Part shown: one piece after another, positions 46,553-54,647 of the stretch | How the letters are laid out: each line of letters opens with the position of its first letter | Position numbering within the stretch: the stretch's first letter is position 1 | NCBI GenBank assembly: GCA_947372865.1 | Contig: CANBVJ010000018.1 | Location: forward strand, 1 to 54,647 | Source: Comamonadaceae bacterium | Lineage (GTDB): Bacteria > Pseudomonadota > Gammaproteobacteria > Burkholderiales > Burkholderiaceae_C | DNA: 54,647 nt | Reading direction: 5' to 3' | The notes under the pieces: model-generated | Database searches by the model: none | What the model saw: only the letters and a program-made list of their open reading frames with translations | Told to the model about the DNA's origin: nothing | Made by a program: the position numbers and the translations under genes

Positions 46553-47721
46553 GTCTGGCGCAGTGGCTGCAGGCGCAAAACCCCGAGTGGGGATTTTTGC
46601 GCGTGTTCCAGTACCTGACCTTTCGCGCCGTCATGGCCGCACTGACCGCGCTGCTGATTGGCCTGGCCGCCGGCCCGGCCGTGATCCGGCGCCTGCGCGC
46701 GCTCAAAATCGGCCAGCCGATCCGTGGCTACGGCATGGAAAGCCACCTGGCCAAAAGCGGCACGCCCACCATGGGAGGCGTGCTGATCCTGATCTCGATT
46801 GCCAGCGCCACGCTGCTCTGGTCGGACATTTCCAACCGCTTTGTCTGGATCGTGCTGCTGGTGACGCTGGCTTTTGGCGCCATTGGCTGGGTAGACGACT
46901 GGCGCAAGGTGGTCCACAAAGACCCCGAAGGCATGCGCTCGCGCGAGAAGTATTTCTGGCAGTCGCTCATTGGCGTGCTGGCCGCGCTCTATTTGGTGTT
47001 CAGCATTTCCGAGATCTCGAACGCGCGCGTGCTGGAGCTGTTTTACAACTGGGTGCGCTCGGGTTTTGACGTCAACCTGCCGCCCAAGGCCGGTTTGCTC
47101 TTGCCCTTCTTCAAGGAAATCAGCTACCCCCTGGGCGTGCTGGGTTTTGTGGTGCTGACCTACCTGGTGATCGTGGGTTCGAGCAACGCAGTCAACCTGA
47201 CCGACGGCCTGGACGGCCTGGCCATCATGCCGGTGGTGATGGTCAGCTCGGCGCTGGGCGTGTTTGCCTATGTGACGGGCAGCGTGGTGTTTTCCAAGTA
47301 CCTGTTTTTGCCCCATATTCCGGGCGCCGGCGAGTTGCTGGTGTTTTGCGCGGCCATGGCCGGTGCCGGTCTGGCGTTCTTGTGGTTCAACACCCACCCG
47401 GCGCAAGTGTTCATGGGCGACGTGGGCGCGCTGGCACTCGGTGCGGCGCTGGGCACGGTGGCCATCATCGTGCGCCAGGAGATTGTGCTGGCCATCATGG
47501 GCGGCGTGTTTGTGGTTGAAGCGCTGTCGGTGATGGCGCAGGTGATGTATTTCAAATACACGCGCAAGCGTTTCGGCGAAGGCCGTCGCCTGCTGAAGAT
47601 GGCGCCCTTGCACCACCACTTTGAGAAGCTGGGTTGGAAAGAAACGCAGGTGGTCGTGCGTTTCTGGATCATCACCATGCTGTTGTGCCTGGTCGGCCTG
47701 TCAACCTTGAAGCTGCGCTGA
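46543..47721 (+). CDS. mraY: Phospho-MurNAc-pentapeptide transferase MraY
   Basis: A 392-residue membrane enzyme with about ten helices that makes lipid I from UDP-MurNAc-pentapeptide and undecaprenyl phosphate. Signatures are [19 protein letters not shown] (Asp-Asp), [21 protein letters not shown] and [10 protein letters not shown]. The start ATG has AAGGAG upstream inside murF. It shares one base with murD. Confidence 0.96.
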   Translation: MLLSLAQWLQAQNPEWGFLRVFQYLTFRAVMAALTALLIGLAAGPAVIRRLRALKIGQPIRGYGMESHLAKSGTPTMGGVLILISIASATLLWSDISNRFVWIVLLVTLAFGAIGWVDDWRKVVHKDPEGMRSREKYFWQSLIGVLAALYLVFSISEISNARVLELFYNWVRSGFDVNLPPKAGLLLPFFKEISYPLGVLGFVVLTYLVIVGSSNAVNLTDGLDGLAIMPVVMVSSALGVFAYVTGSVVFSKYLFLPHIPGAGELLVFCAAMAGAGLAFLWFNTHPAQVFMGDVGALALGAALGTVAIIVRQEIVLAIMGGVFVVEALSVMAQVMYFKYTRKRFGEGRRLLKMAPLHHHFEKLGWKETQVVVRFWIITMLLCLVGLSTLKLR

Positions 47722-49322
47722 TGGAACACACGCTGCACGGTCAACACATCCTGGTTCTGGGCCTGGGCGCCTCGGGCCTGGCCATGGCGCGCTGGTGTGC
47801 GGGCCAGGGCGCGCAAGTGACCGTGCTGGACAACCGCGCCGCGCCGCCCCAAGCCGCCGCACTGGCCGCTTCCGTGCCCGCCGCCCGCCTGGTGCATGGC
47901 GAATTTGACGCCACCTGGATTGAAGGCAGCGACGTGCGCGCCGTGTTTGCCAGCCCGGGCCTGGCACCGCACCAGACCGCGCCCCTGCTGGACGCAGCGC
48001 GCGCACTAGGCCTGTGGGTGGGTGGCGAACTCAGCCTGTTTGCCCATGCGCTCAAAGCGCTGGAGACCAGCCAAAATTACCACCCCGCCGTGCTGGCCGT
48101 GACCGGCACCAACGGCAAAACCACCGTAACCGCCCTGACCGGCGAGCTGGTGCGCGCTGCGGGCAAAACCGTGGCGGTGGCCGGCAATATCGGCCCCACG
48201 CTGCTCGATATGCTGGCGCACGCCATTGCCGACGCCGCCCTGCCCCAAGTCTGGGTGCTCGAGCTGTCGAGCTTCCAGCTCAGCGCCGCCGAGGGCTTTG
48301 CGCCCACTGCCGCCACCGTGCTCAACATCAGCCAAGACCACCTGGACTGGCACCCGGACCTGGCGCATTACGCCGCCGCCAAGGCCCGCATTTTTGGCCC
48401 GGACACGCTGCTGGTGCTCAACCGCGACGACGCGGCGGTGATGGCCATGTTGCCCGCACCCGTGCGCGTCAAGCAGCGCCTGGTGGAGCGCGCACATGTC
48501 ACCTTTGGCCTGACCCAGCCGCAGCGCCCGGGCGACTACGGGCTGGAGGACGCAGGGGGTATGGTTTGGCTGGTGCGCGCGCAAGACGCGGACGAGACCC
48601 TCAAACCGCGCCGCCTCGCCGCCGGGCCACCCCAAGGCGCGGCAGCCCCCTCGGGGGGCAGCGCAGCACACGCAGTGGCAAGCGTGGGGGCAACTATTTA
48701 CGAAGTACCTGAACTGCACATCCAGCGCCTGCTGCCGATGGAGGCGCTGCGTATTCGTGGCCGCCACAACGCCAGCAATGCACAAGCGGCCCTGGCCCTG
48801 GCCAGCGCTGCCGATTGCGCGCTGGGCCCCATGCTGTTTGGCCTGCGCGAATACCGGGGCGAGCCGCACCGCGTGCAGCACATCGGCACCTTGAATGGCG
48901 TGGAATTTTTTGACGACAGCAAAGGCACCAATGTGGGCGCCACCGTGGCTGCCCTCAACGGCCTGGGTGAAGACCGCCGCCTGGTGCTGATTCTGGGCGG
49001 CGAAGGCAAGGGCCAAGACTTCCGGCCGCTGGCCGCACCCGTGCGCCGCTGTGTGCGCGCCGTGGTGCTGATCGGCCGCGACGCCCCGCTGATCCGTACG
49101 GCTTTGACGGATACCGGTGTGACGCTGTTGGACGCTGAATCCATGGAGCGCGCCGTGGCCCTGGCCAACGCGCAAGCGCACGCGGGTGATGCGGTGCTGA
49201 TGTCGCCGGCCTGCGCCAGCTTTGACATGTTTCGCGACTACGCCCACCGCGCCCAGGTGTTTTGCGATGCCGTGGCCGAACTTGCGCTGGCCCAAGGCAC
49301 CGTGATGGAGTTGTCCGCATGA
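47721..49322 (+). CDS. murD: UDP-MurNAc-L-alanine:D-glutamate ligase, with an inserted repeat peptide
   Basis: About 533 residues against roughly 440-450 in E. coli. Mur ligase domains are present: the N-terminal Rossmann start [16 protein letters not shown]-loop [44 protein letters not shown] and the C-terminal [15 protein letters not shown]. Adds D-Glu to UDP-MurNAc-L-Ala. Residues about 299-324 are encoded by a 75-bp palindromic element also found in gltB; it lies in a loop just before the RGRHN motif of the central domain. The neighbouring linker is also longer than usual. Confidence 0.95.
   Translation: MEHTLHGQHILVLGLGASGLAMARWCAGQGAQVTVLDNRAAPPQAAALAASVPAARLVHGEFDATWIEGSDVRAVFASPGLAPHQTAPLLDAARALGLWVGGELSLFAHALKALETSQNYHPAVLAVTGTNGKTTVTALTGELVRAAGKTVAVAGNIGPTLLDMLAHAIADAALPQVWVLELSSFQLSAAEGFAPTAATVLNISQDHLDWHPDLAHYAAAKARIFGPDTLLVLNRDDAAVMAMLPAPVRVKQRLVERAHVTFGLTQPQRPGDYGLEDAGGMVWLVRAQDADETLKPRRLAAGPPQGAAAPSGGSAAHAVASVGATIYEVPELHIQRLLPMEALRIRGRHNASNAQAALALASAADCALGPMLFGLREYRGEPHRVQHIGTLNGVEFFDDSKGTNVGATVAALNGLGEDRRLVLILGGEGKGQDFRPLAAPVRRCVRAVVLIGRDAPLIRTALTDTGVTLLDAESMERAVALANAQAHAGDAVLMSPACASFDMFRDYAHRAQVFCDAVAELALAQGTVMELSA
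48617..48691 (+). repeat. 75-bp coding palindromic element, copy B (inside murD)
   Basis: The reverse complement matches 2575-2649 (in gltB) at 67 of 75 positions, including the core GCCCCCTCGGGGGGC. It is in the same orientation and reading frame relative to its host gene, so it gives the same peptide type ([15 protein letters not shown], then [10 protein letters not shown]). Confidence 0.9.
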
Positions 49323-50572
49323 GCGCCGCGCAAGCCCTGTGGAGCCGCTGGTTCAGGCCGTCTGCTGCCGAGAGTGACGCGCTACCGGTGCGCCTAGGCC
49401 GGCGCGCGAGCTACCAAACCGCCGCCAGCGCCAGCCAGGCCAGCAGCTTTGACCACTCCCTGCTAAGCGTGGTTTTGATCCTGGTGGTCTGGGGCGCGGT
49501 GATGGTGTATTCCGCCACCATCGCCATGCCGGACAACCCGCGCTTTGCCAACTACACGCACAACTACTTCTTGGTGCGCCACGTGGCGTCGATTGCGGCG
49601 GCGGTGATTGCGGCGGTGATTGCGTTTCAGGTGCCGCTGGAAAAATGGGAACGCATTGCGCCCATGCTGTTCATCGCGGCGCTGGTCTTGCTGCTGGCGG
49701 TGCTGCTGCCTTTTATTGGCAAGGGTGTGAATGGCGCCAAGCGCTGGATCTCGCTGGGCGTGACCAACTTCCAGCCCTCCGAGCTGGCCAAGTTTTCGGC
49801 CGTGTTGTATGCGGCTGGTTACATGGTGCGCAAGATTGAGCTCAAAGAAGATTTCGTCAAAGCCGTCTGGCCCATGGCTGCGGCCGTGGGCATCATGGGC
49901 AGCTTGCTGCTGGCCGAGCCGGACATGGGCGCCTTCATGGTGATTGCCGTGATTGCCATGGGCATCTTGTTTTTGGGTGGCGTGAACGCCCGCATGTTCT
50001 TTTTGATCTCTGGCGTGCTGGTAGGCGCGTTTGCGCTCATGATCGCCTTCAACGACTACCGCCGCGCGCGCATTTTTGCCTACCTCGACCCCTGGACCGA
50101 GCACAACGCGCTGGGCAAGGGCTACCAGCTCACGCACTCGCTGATCGCCATCGGCCGGGGCGAGATCTTTGGTGTCGGCCTGGGCGGCAGCGTGGAAAAA
50201 CTCCACTGGCTGCCCGAAGCCCACACCGACTTTTTGCTGGCCGTGATTGGCGAAGAATTTGGCTTGGTCGGCGTGCTGCTGCTCTTAGGCCTGTTTTTGT
50301 GGCTCACCCGCCGCCTAATCCACATCGGCCGCCAGGCCGTGGCGCTGGACCGGGTGTTTGCCGGGCTGGTGGCGCAGGGCGTGGGCATCTGGATGGGCTT
50401 TCAGGCCTTTATCAACATGGGGGTGAACCTGGGCGCACTGCCGACCAAAGGCCTGACCCTGCCACTCATGAGCTACGGCGGGTCTGCCATTCTTATCAAT
50501 CTGGTGGCTTTGGCGGTCGTGCTGCGCATTGATTTTGAGAGCCGACAACTCATGCATGGGGGGCGACTATGA
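49319..50572 (+). CDS. ftsW: Septal peptidoglycan polymerase FtsW
   Basis: About 417 residues from ATG 49319 (ATGA overlap with murD). A SEDS-family protein with ten predicted helices after a cytoplasmic N-terminus. [55 protein letters not shown] and [14 protein letters not shown] are family blocks. Polymerises lipid II at the septum with FtsI. Confidence 0.96.
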   Translation: MSAAQALWSRWFRPSAAESDALPVRLGRRASYQTAASASQASSFDHSLLSVVLILVVWGAVMVYSATIAMPDNPRFANYTHNYFLVRHVASIAAAVIAAVIAFQVPLEKWERIAPMLFIAALVLLLAVLLPFIGKGVNGAKRWISLGVTNFQPSELAKFSAVLYAAGYMVRKIELKEDFVKAVWPMAAAVGIMGSLLLAEPDMGAFMVIAVIAMGILFLGGVNARMFFLISGVLVGAFALMIAFNDYRRARIFAYLDPWTEHNALGKGYQLTHSLIAIGRGEIFGVGLGGSVEKLHWLPEAHTDFLLAVIGEEFGLVGVLLLLGLFLWLTRRLIHIGRQAVALDRVFAGLVAQGVGIWMGFQAFINMGVNLGALPTKGLTLPLMSYGGSAILINLVALAVVLRIDFESRQLMHGGRL

Positions 50573-51645
50573 GCAAGTGCGCACTCATCATGGCGGGCGG
50601 CACCGGCGGGCACATCTTCCCCGGCCTGGCGGTGGCGCAAGCGCTGCGTGAACGCGGTTGGCGCGTGCATTGGCTGGGCGCGTCCGGCAGCGCAGACAAA
50701 CCCAGCATGGAAAGCCAGCTTGTGCCGCCGCAAGGGTTTGCCTTTGAAACGATTGATTTCTCCGGCGTGCGCGGCAAGGGCTACCTCACGCTGGCCTTGC
50801 TGCCACTGCGTCTGCTCAAGGCCTTCGCCCAGAGCATCGCAGTGTTGCGCCGTGTGCGGCCCGACGTGGTGGTGGGCTTGGGCGGCTACATCACGTTTCC
50901 AGCGGGCCTGATGAGCGTGTTGCTGGGCAAGCCACTGGTGCTGCACGAGCAAAATTCGGTGGCGGGCATGGCCAATCGCGTGCTGGCGCTGGTGGCGGAT
51001 CGGGTGTTCACGGCTTTCCCGAACGTGCTGAAAAAAGGCCAATGGGTGGGTAACCCTTTGCGTCAAGCTTTCTTGCAGCAACCCGACCCCGCCACGCGCT
51101 TTGCAGACCGCACCGGCCCGTTGCGGGTGCTGGTGTTGGGCGGCAGCCTGGGGGCCAAGGCACTGAATGAAGTACTGCCGCGTGCCTTGGCGCTGATCCC
51201 AACACCACAGCGTCCGCAAGTCACCCACCAAAGCGGGGTCTTGCAGATCGACGCGCTACGCGCCAACTACGCTGCTGCGGGCGTGCAGGCCGAACTGACA
51301 CCCTTCATCACCGACACCGCCCAAGCCATGGCCCAGGCCGACCTGCTGATCTGTCGCGCCGGGGCCAGCACGGTGACGGAAATTGCCACCGTCGGGGTGG
51401 CCGCTGTGTTTGTGCCCTTCCCCTCTGCGGTGGACGACCACCAGACCCGCAATGCGCGTTTCCTGAGTGATCAAGGTGCGGCTTGGTTGCTGCCGCAAAC
51501 CGAATTGACCCCTGAAAAACTATCCGAAATGCTACAAAAAACAGAGCGTCTTACGCTTGTCAGAAGAGCGCTACAGGCCAAAACACTGCAAAAATCAGAG
51601 GCCACAGCGCAAGTGGTGACTGCTTGTGAGGAGTTGACACAATGA
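50569..51645 (+). CDS. murG: UDP-GlcNAc:lipid I N-acetylglucosaminyltransferase
   Basis: A 358-residue GT28 enzyme making lipid II at the inner face of the inner membrane. The N-terminal [16 protein letters not shown] and the later [26 protein letters not shown] and [14 protein letters not shown] blocks are typical. Overlaps ftsW and murC by four bases each. Confidence 0.96.
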   Translation: MSKCALIMAGGTGGHIFPGLAVAQALRERGWRVHWLGASGSADKPSMESQLVPPQGFAFETIDFSGVRGKGYLTLALLPLRLLKAFAQSIAVLRRVRPDVVVGLGGYITFPAGLMSVLLGKPLVLHEQNSVAGMANRVLALVADRVFTAFPNVLKKGQWVGNPLRQAFLQQPDPATRFADRTGPLRVLVLGGSLGAKALNEVLPRALALIPTPQRPQVTHQSGVLQIDALRANYAAAGVQAELTPFITDTAQAMAQADLLICRAGASTVTEIATVGVAAVFVPFPSAVDDHQTRNARFLSDQGAAWLLPQTELTPEKLSEMLQKTERLTLVRRALQAKTLQKSEATAQVVTACEELTQ

Positions 51646-53096
51646 AGCACGCCATCAAGCACATTCACTTCGTTGGTGTCGGCGGCTCGGGCATGTCCGG
51701 CATCGCCGAGGTGCTGCTCAATTTGGGCTACCAGATTTCTGGCTCGGACCTGAGCGACAGCGCCACCCTCAAGCGCTTGGCGGGTCTGGGTATCAAGACT
51801 TGCGTGGGTCATGCAGCATCGAATGTGGCTAACGCTGATTGTGTGGTTACTTCCACTGCTGTGCAGACTGACAATCCTGAGGTTCTGGCAGCGCGCGCGC
51901 GCCATATTCCCATCGTGCCACGTGCACTGATGCTGGCCGAACTCATGCGTCTTAAGCAGGGCATTGCCATTGCAGGCACGCACGGCAAGACCACCACCAC
52001 CAGCCTGGTGGCCAGTGTGCTAGGTGAGGCGGGGCTGGACCCCACCTTTGTCATCGGCGGTCGCCTCAACAGCGCCGGGGCCAATGCACGGCTTGGCAGT
52101 GGCGACTACATCGTGGTGGAGGCCGACGAGTCCGACGCGTCCTTCCTCAACCTGCTGCCGGTGATGGCCGTGGTGACCAATATCGACGCCGACCACATGG
52201 AGACCTACGGCCACGACTTTGCGCGGCTCAAGGGTGCGTTTGTCGATTTTCTGCACCGCATGCCGTTTTACGGCACGGCCATTTTGTGCACTGACGACGC
52301 TGCCGTGCGCGAGATCGTGTCGCAAGTCACCTGCCCCATCACCAGCTACGGTTTTGAAGAAGGTGCCCAGGTACGCGCCGTGGACGTGCGTGCAGTGGGT
52401 GGGCAGATGCACTTTACCGTGCAGCGGCGCAACGGCGTCACGCTGGCGGATTTACCAGTAGTGCTGAACTTACCGGGTCGTCACAACGTGCTCAATGCCT
52501 TGGCGGCCATTGCAGTGGCTATTGAGCTGGACGTGAGCGACAGCGCTGTGCAAAAAGCGCTGGCCGAATTCAGAGGCGTGGGTCGGCGCTTTCAGCGTTA
52601 TGGTGATTTGCCGGTGCAAGAAAACGCAAGCGCCGCGAAAGGCGGCGGCAGCTTCACCTTGATTGATGACTACGGCCACCATCCGGTGGAGATGGCCGCC
52701 ACTTTAAGCGCCGCGCGCGGGGCCTTCCCCGAGCGCCGCTTGGTGCTGGCTTTTCAGCCGCACCGCTACACCCGAACGCGCGATTGTTTTGAAGACTTCG
52801 TCAAGGTCATTGGCCAAGCCGACGCCGTGCTGCTAGGCGAGGTCTATGCCGCTGGTGAAGCACCCATCGTAGCTGCCGATGGCCGCGCCCTTGCGCGTGC
52901 CTTGCGTGTGGCGGGCAAGGTCGAACCCGTGTTTGTGGACGACATCGCCGCCATGCCTCAAGCGATTGTGGACAACGCGCGCGTGGGCGATGTGGTGATC
53001 TGCATGGGTGCGGGCTCCATGGGCGCGGTGCCGGGCAAGGTGCTGGACTTGCTGCAAATTTCAGAACTGCTGGCGCATGAGGGGAAAGGGCTATGA
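51642..53096 (+). CDS. murC: UDP-MurNAc L-alanine ligase
   Basis: A 484-residue enzyme, first of the Mur ligases, joining L-Ala to UDP-MurNAc. It has [18 protein letters not shown]-loop [32 protein letters not shown] and the C-terminal [15 protein letters not shown] short insert ([12 protein letters not shown]) precedes the DDYGHHP motif. Overlaps murG and ddl by four bases. Codon use becomes visibly less GC-rich from about here onward. Confidence 0.96.
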   Translation: MKHAIKHIHFVGVGGSGMSGIAEVLLNLGYQISGSDLSDSATLKRLAGLGIKTCVGHAASNVANADCVVTSTAVQTDNPEVLAARARHIPIVPRALMLAELMRLKQGIAIAGTHGKTTTTSLVASVLGEAGLDPTFVIGGRLNSAGANARLGSGDYIVVEADESDASFLNLLPVMAVVTNIDADHMETYGHDFARLKGAFVDFLHRMPFYGTAILCTDDAAVREIVSQVTCPITSYGFEEGAQVRAVDVRAVGGQMHFTVQRRNGVTLADLPVVLNLPGRHNVLNALAAIAVAIELDVSDSAVQKALAEFRGVGRRFQRYGDLPVQENASAAKGGGSFTLIDDYGHHPVEMAATLSAARGAFPERRLVLAFQPHRYTRTRDCFEDFVKVIGQADAVLLGEVYAAGEAPIVAADGRALARALRVAGKVEPVFVDDIAAMPQAIVDNARVGDVVICMGAGSMGAVPGKVLDLLQISELLAHEGKGL

Positions 53097-54043
53097 GCGT
53101 AATGGATCTAGGAAAAGTGGCGGTACTGATGGGCGGCGCGTCCGCCGAGCGCGACATCTCCATCATGTCGGGAACCGGCGTGCTCCAGGCTTTGCAGTCG
53201 CGCGGTGTCGATGCCCATCCCTTTGACCCCTCACAGCGTGAGCTGAGCAAACTCAAACGCGAGGGCTTTGTGCGTTGCTTCATCGCCTTGCATGGCCGCT
53301 TTGGTGAAGACGGCACGGTGCAAGGTGCGCTGGAGTTGCTGGGCATCCCCTACACCGGCTCGGGCGTAATGGCCTCCAGCATTGCCATCGACAAAGTCAT
53401 GACTAAGCGCATTTGGCTGTCTGAAGGCTTGCCCACACCGGGTTGGCAACAGGTCAGCAGCGTGGCCGATTGTGAAGTGGCTTTTGCGCAACTGGGCGCG
53501 CCTATGATCGTCAAGCCCGCGCGTGAGGGCTCCTCCATCGGGCTGACCAAGGTCTTGCAGCGGCAAGACTGCGCCGCCGCTTTCGCGCTGGCGTCGCAGG
53601 ACGACACGCTGGTGCTGTGCGAGCAGTTCATCAGCGGTGACGAGGTAACGGTGCCGGTGCTGGGCAGCGGCACGCAAGTCCGCGCCCTGCCGGTGATCCG
53701 CATCAAAGCCCCCGAGGGCAACTACGACTACAACAACAAGTACTTCACCGACGACACCCAGTACCTCGTGCCCTGCGGCCTGCCCGCCGGTGAAGAGGCC
53801 GCCATTCAGGCGCTGGTGCTCAAAGCCTACGCGGTGCTGGGGTGCCGGGGTTGGGCCCGGGCCGACGTGATGATCGACGCGCGCACGCGCAAACCCTATT
53901 TGTTGGAGATCAACACCTCGCCCGGCATGACGGGTCATTCACTGGTGCCGATGTCCGCGCGGGCGGCAGGCATCAGCTATGAAGATCTTTGTGTGCTGTT
54001 GCTTGAATCGGCGACGCGGGATTACGCAGAGCCATCGGTATGA
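53093..54043 (+). CDS. ddl: D-alanine-D-alanine ligase
   Basis: A 316-residue ATP-grasp enzyme making D-Ala-D-Ala for murF. Seen are [55 protein letters not shown] and [16 protein letters not shown]. It is of the DdlB type by its position in the dcw cluster. Overlaps murC and ftsQ by four bases. Confidence 0.96.
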   Translation: MSVMDLGKVAVLMGGASAERDISIMSGTGVLQALQSRGVDAHPFDPSQRELSKLKREGFVRCFIALHGRFGEDGTVQGALELLGIPYTGSGVMASSIAIDKVMTKRIWLSEGLPTPGWQQVSSVADCEVAFAQLGAPMIVKPAREGSSIGLTKVLQRQDCAAAFALASQDDTLVLCEQFISGDEVTVPVLGSGTQVRALPVIRIKAPEGNYDYNNKYFTDDTQYLVPCGLPAGEEAAIQALVLKAYAVLGCRGWARADVMIDARTRKPYLLEINTSPGMTGHSLVPMSARAAGISYEDLCVLLLESATRDYAEPSV

Positions 54044-54647
54044 CCACAAGCCTCGACATCAAGCTCATGAACTTCACAGCAAGTCTCTTGTTGTGTAGTT
54101 TTGGCTTGCTGTCGCTGGGTACTTTGGCCTCATGGGTTTTTCAACACCCGGTATTTGCCCTACGTGGTATCACGGTCAGCGGTGACGTCAGTCACAACAA
54201 CGCACTCACCCTGCGCGCCAATGTGGCGCCGCGTTTGAGTGGCACTTTTCTCTCGCTGGATATGGCAGCGGCGCGTCGGGCGTTTGAGTCCGTGCCTTGG
54301 GTGCGAAGCGCCCTGGTGCGGCGTGAGTTTCCCAATCGACTTCAAGTCACTCTGCAAGAGCATCAGGCAGTGGCTTATTGGGGTGCAGAGGGAGACTCCA
54401 CCTTAGTCAACAGTTTTGGCGAGGTGTTTGAGGCCAATACGGGTGAAGTTGAACAAGACAGCTTGCCACGTCTGAGTGGACCACCTGAGCAGGCGGCGAA
54501 CTTGCTGAGCATGTACCGCGTACTTCAGCCGTTGTTCGAGCACCTGGACTTGAGCGTTGACCAACTCGAGCTCACGGGTCGGGGCAGTTGGCGTGCTGAG
54601 CTGGACAGTGGGGCCGTAATGGAGTTCGGACGCGGTAGTGAAGACGA
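54040..54647 (+). CDS. ftsQ: Cell division protein FtsQ, 3' end beyond the window
   Basis: The first 202 codons are present. A short cytoplasmic N-terminus, one membrane helix (about [21 protein letters not shown]), a POTRA domain ([20 protein letters not shown]) and the following beta domain ([37 protein letters not shown]) are visible. FtsQ recruits FtsL/FtsB and controls FtsWI. The sequence ends at the window edge. GC content near the start is about 47% over 60 bases, low for this window. Confidence 0.93.
   Translation, partial: MTTSLDIKLMNFTASLLLCSFGLLSLGTLASWVFQHPVFALRGITVSGDVSHNNALTLRANVAPRLSGTFLSLDMAAARRAFESVPWVRSALVRREFPNRLQVTLQEHQAVAYWGAEGDSTLVNSFGEVFEANTGEVEQDSLPRLSGPPEQAANLLSMYRVLQPLFEHLDLSVDQLELTGRGSWRAELDSGAVMEFGRGSED

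Overview
The window is chromosomal DNA of a GC-rich betaproteobacterium, most likely a member of the Comamonadaceae (Rhodoferax/Polaromonas/Acidovorax type). The evidence is the gene order pilMNOPQ-(extra gene)-aroK-aroB, the lptM-lysA pair, an msrPQ pair next to a cytochrome c4, a complete division and cell wall (dcw) cluster of betaproteobacterial order, and a palindromic repeat of a type I recall from this family. Nearly everything is housekeeping; no prophage, integron, CRISPR array, rRNA or tRNA was seen.

Layout. (1) 1-4043: gltB on the minus strand, cut by the left edge. (2) 4100-5000: a REP-associated tyrosine transposase (RAYT) with inverted-repeat flanks. (3) 4990-17056, minus strand: pilM-pilN-pilO-pilP-pilQ (type IV pilus), a large Ig-like lipoprotein gene and a hairpin terminator, then aroK-aroB-dgt-DUF1415-methyltransferase-glycine zipper lipoprotein, mostly with 1-4 base overlaps. 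(4) 17266-24653: mrcA (PBP1a), cyaY, lptM-lysA, msrQ/msrP, cytochrome c4, engB. (5) 24658-33339: two tandem LpxL-type acyltransferases, metK with a structured leader, then a glycan group (GT9, GtrA, ArnT-like) facing a beta-propeller protein plus an unknown membrane protein. (6) 33445-39790: pirin, a yqjD-yqjE-yqjK stress-membrane operon, a COG0523 GTPase, a DksA with a very long Ala/Lys/Pro tail, and a FimV/STAS-like protein. (7) 40105-54647: mraZ-rsmH-ftsL-ftsI-murE-murF-mraY-murD-ftsW-murG-murC-ddl-ftsQ, one tightly overlapping operon cut by the right edge.

The most unusual signal is a 75-bp GC-rich palindromic element found twice, inside gltB (2575-2649) and inside murD (48617-48691). The copies are 89% identical, lie in the same orientation and the same reading frame, and add about 25 nearly identical residues to two core enzymes without breaking either. 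Other points worth checking are the SD-sequestering hairpins before metK and msrP, the lipoprotein gene between pilQ and aroK, the DksA with a histone-like tail and only one zinc-finger Cys, and the three 10-bp-phased boxes before mraZ.

All function calls are from reading the sequence and from family knowledge; no search was run.
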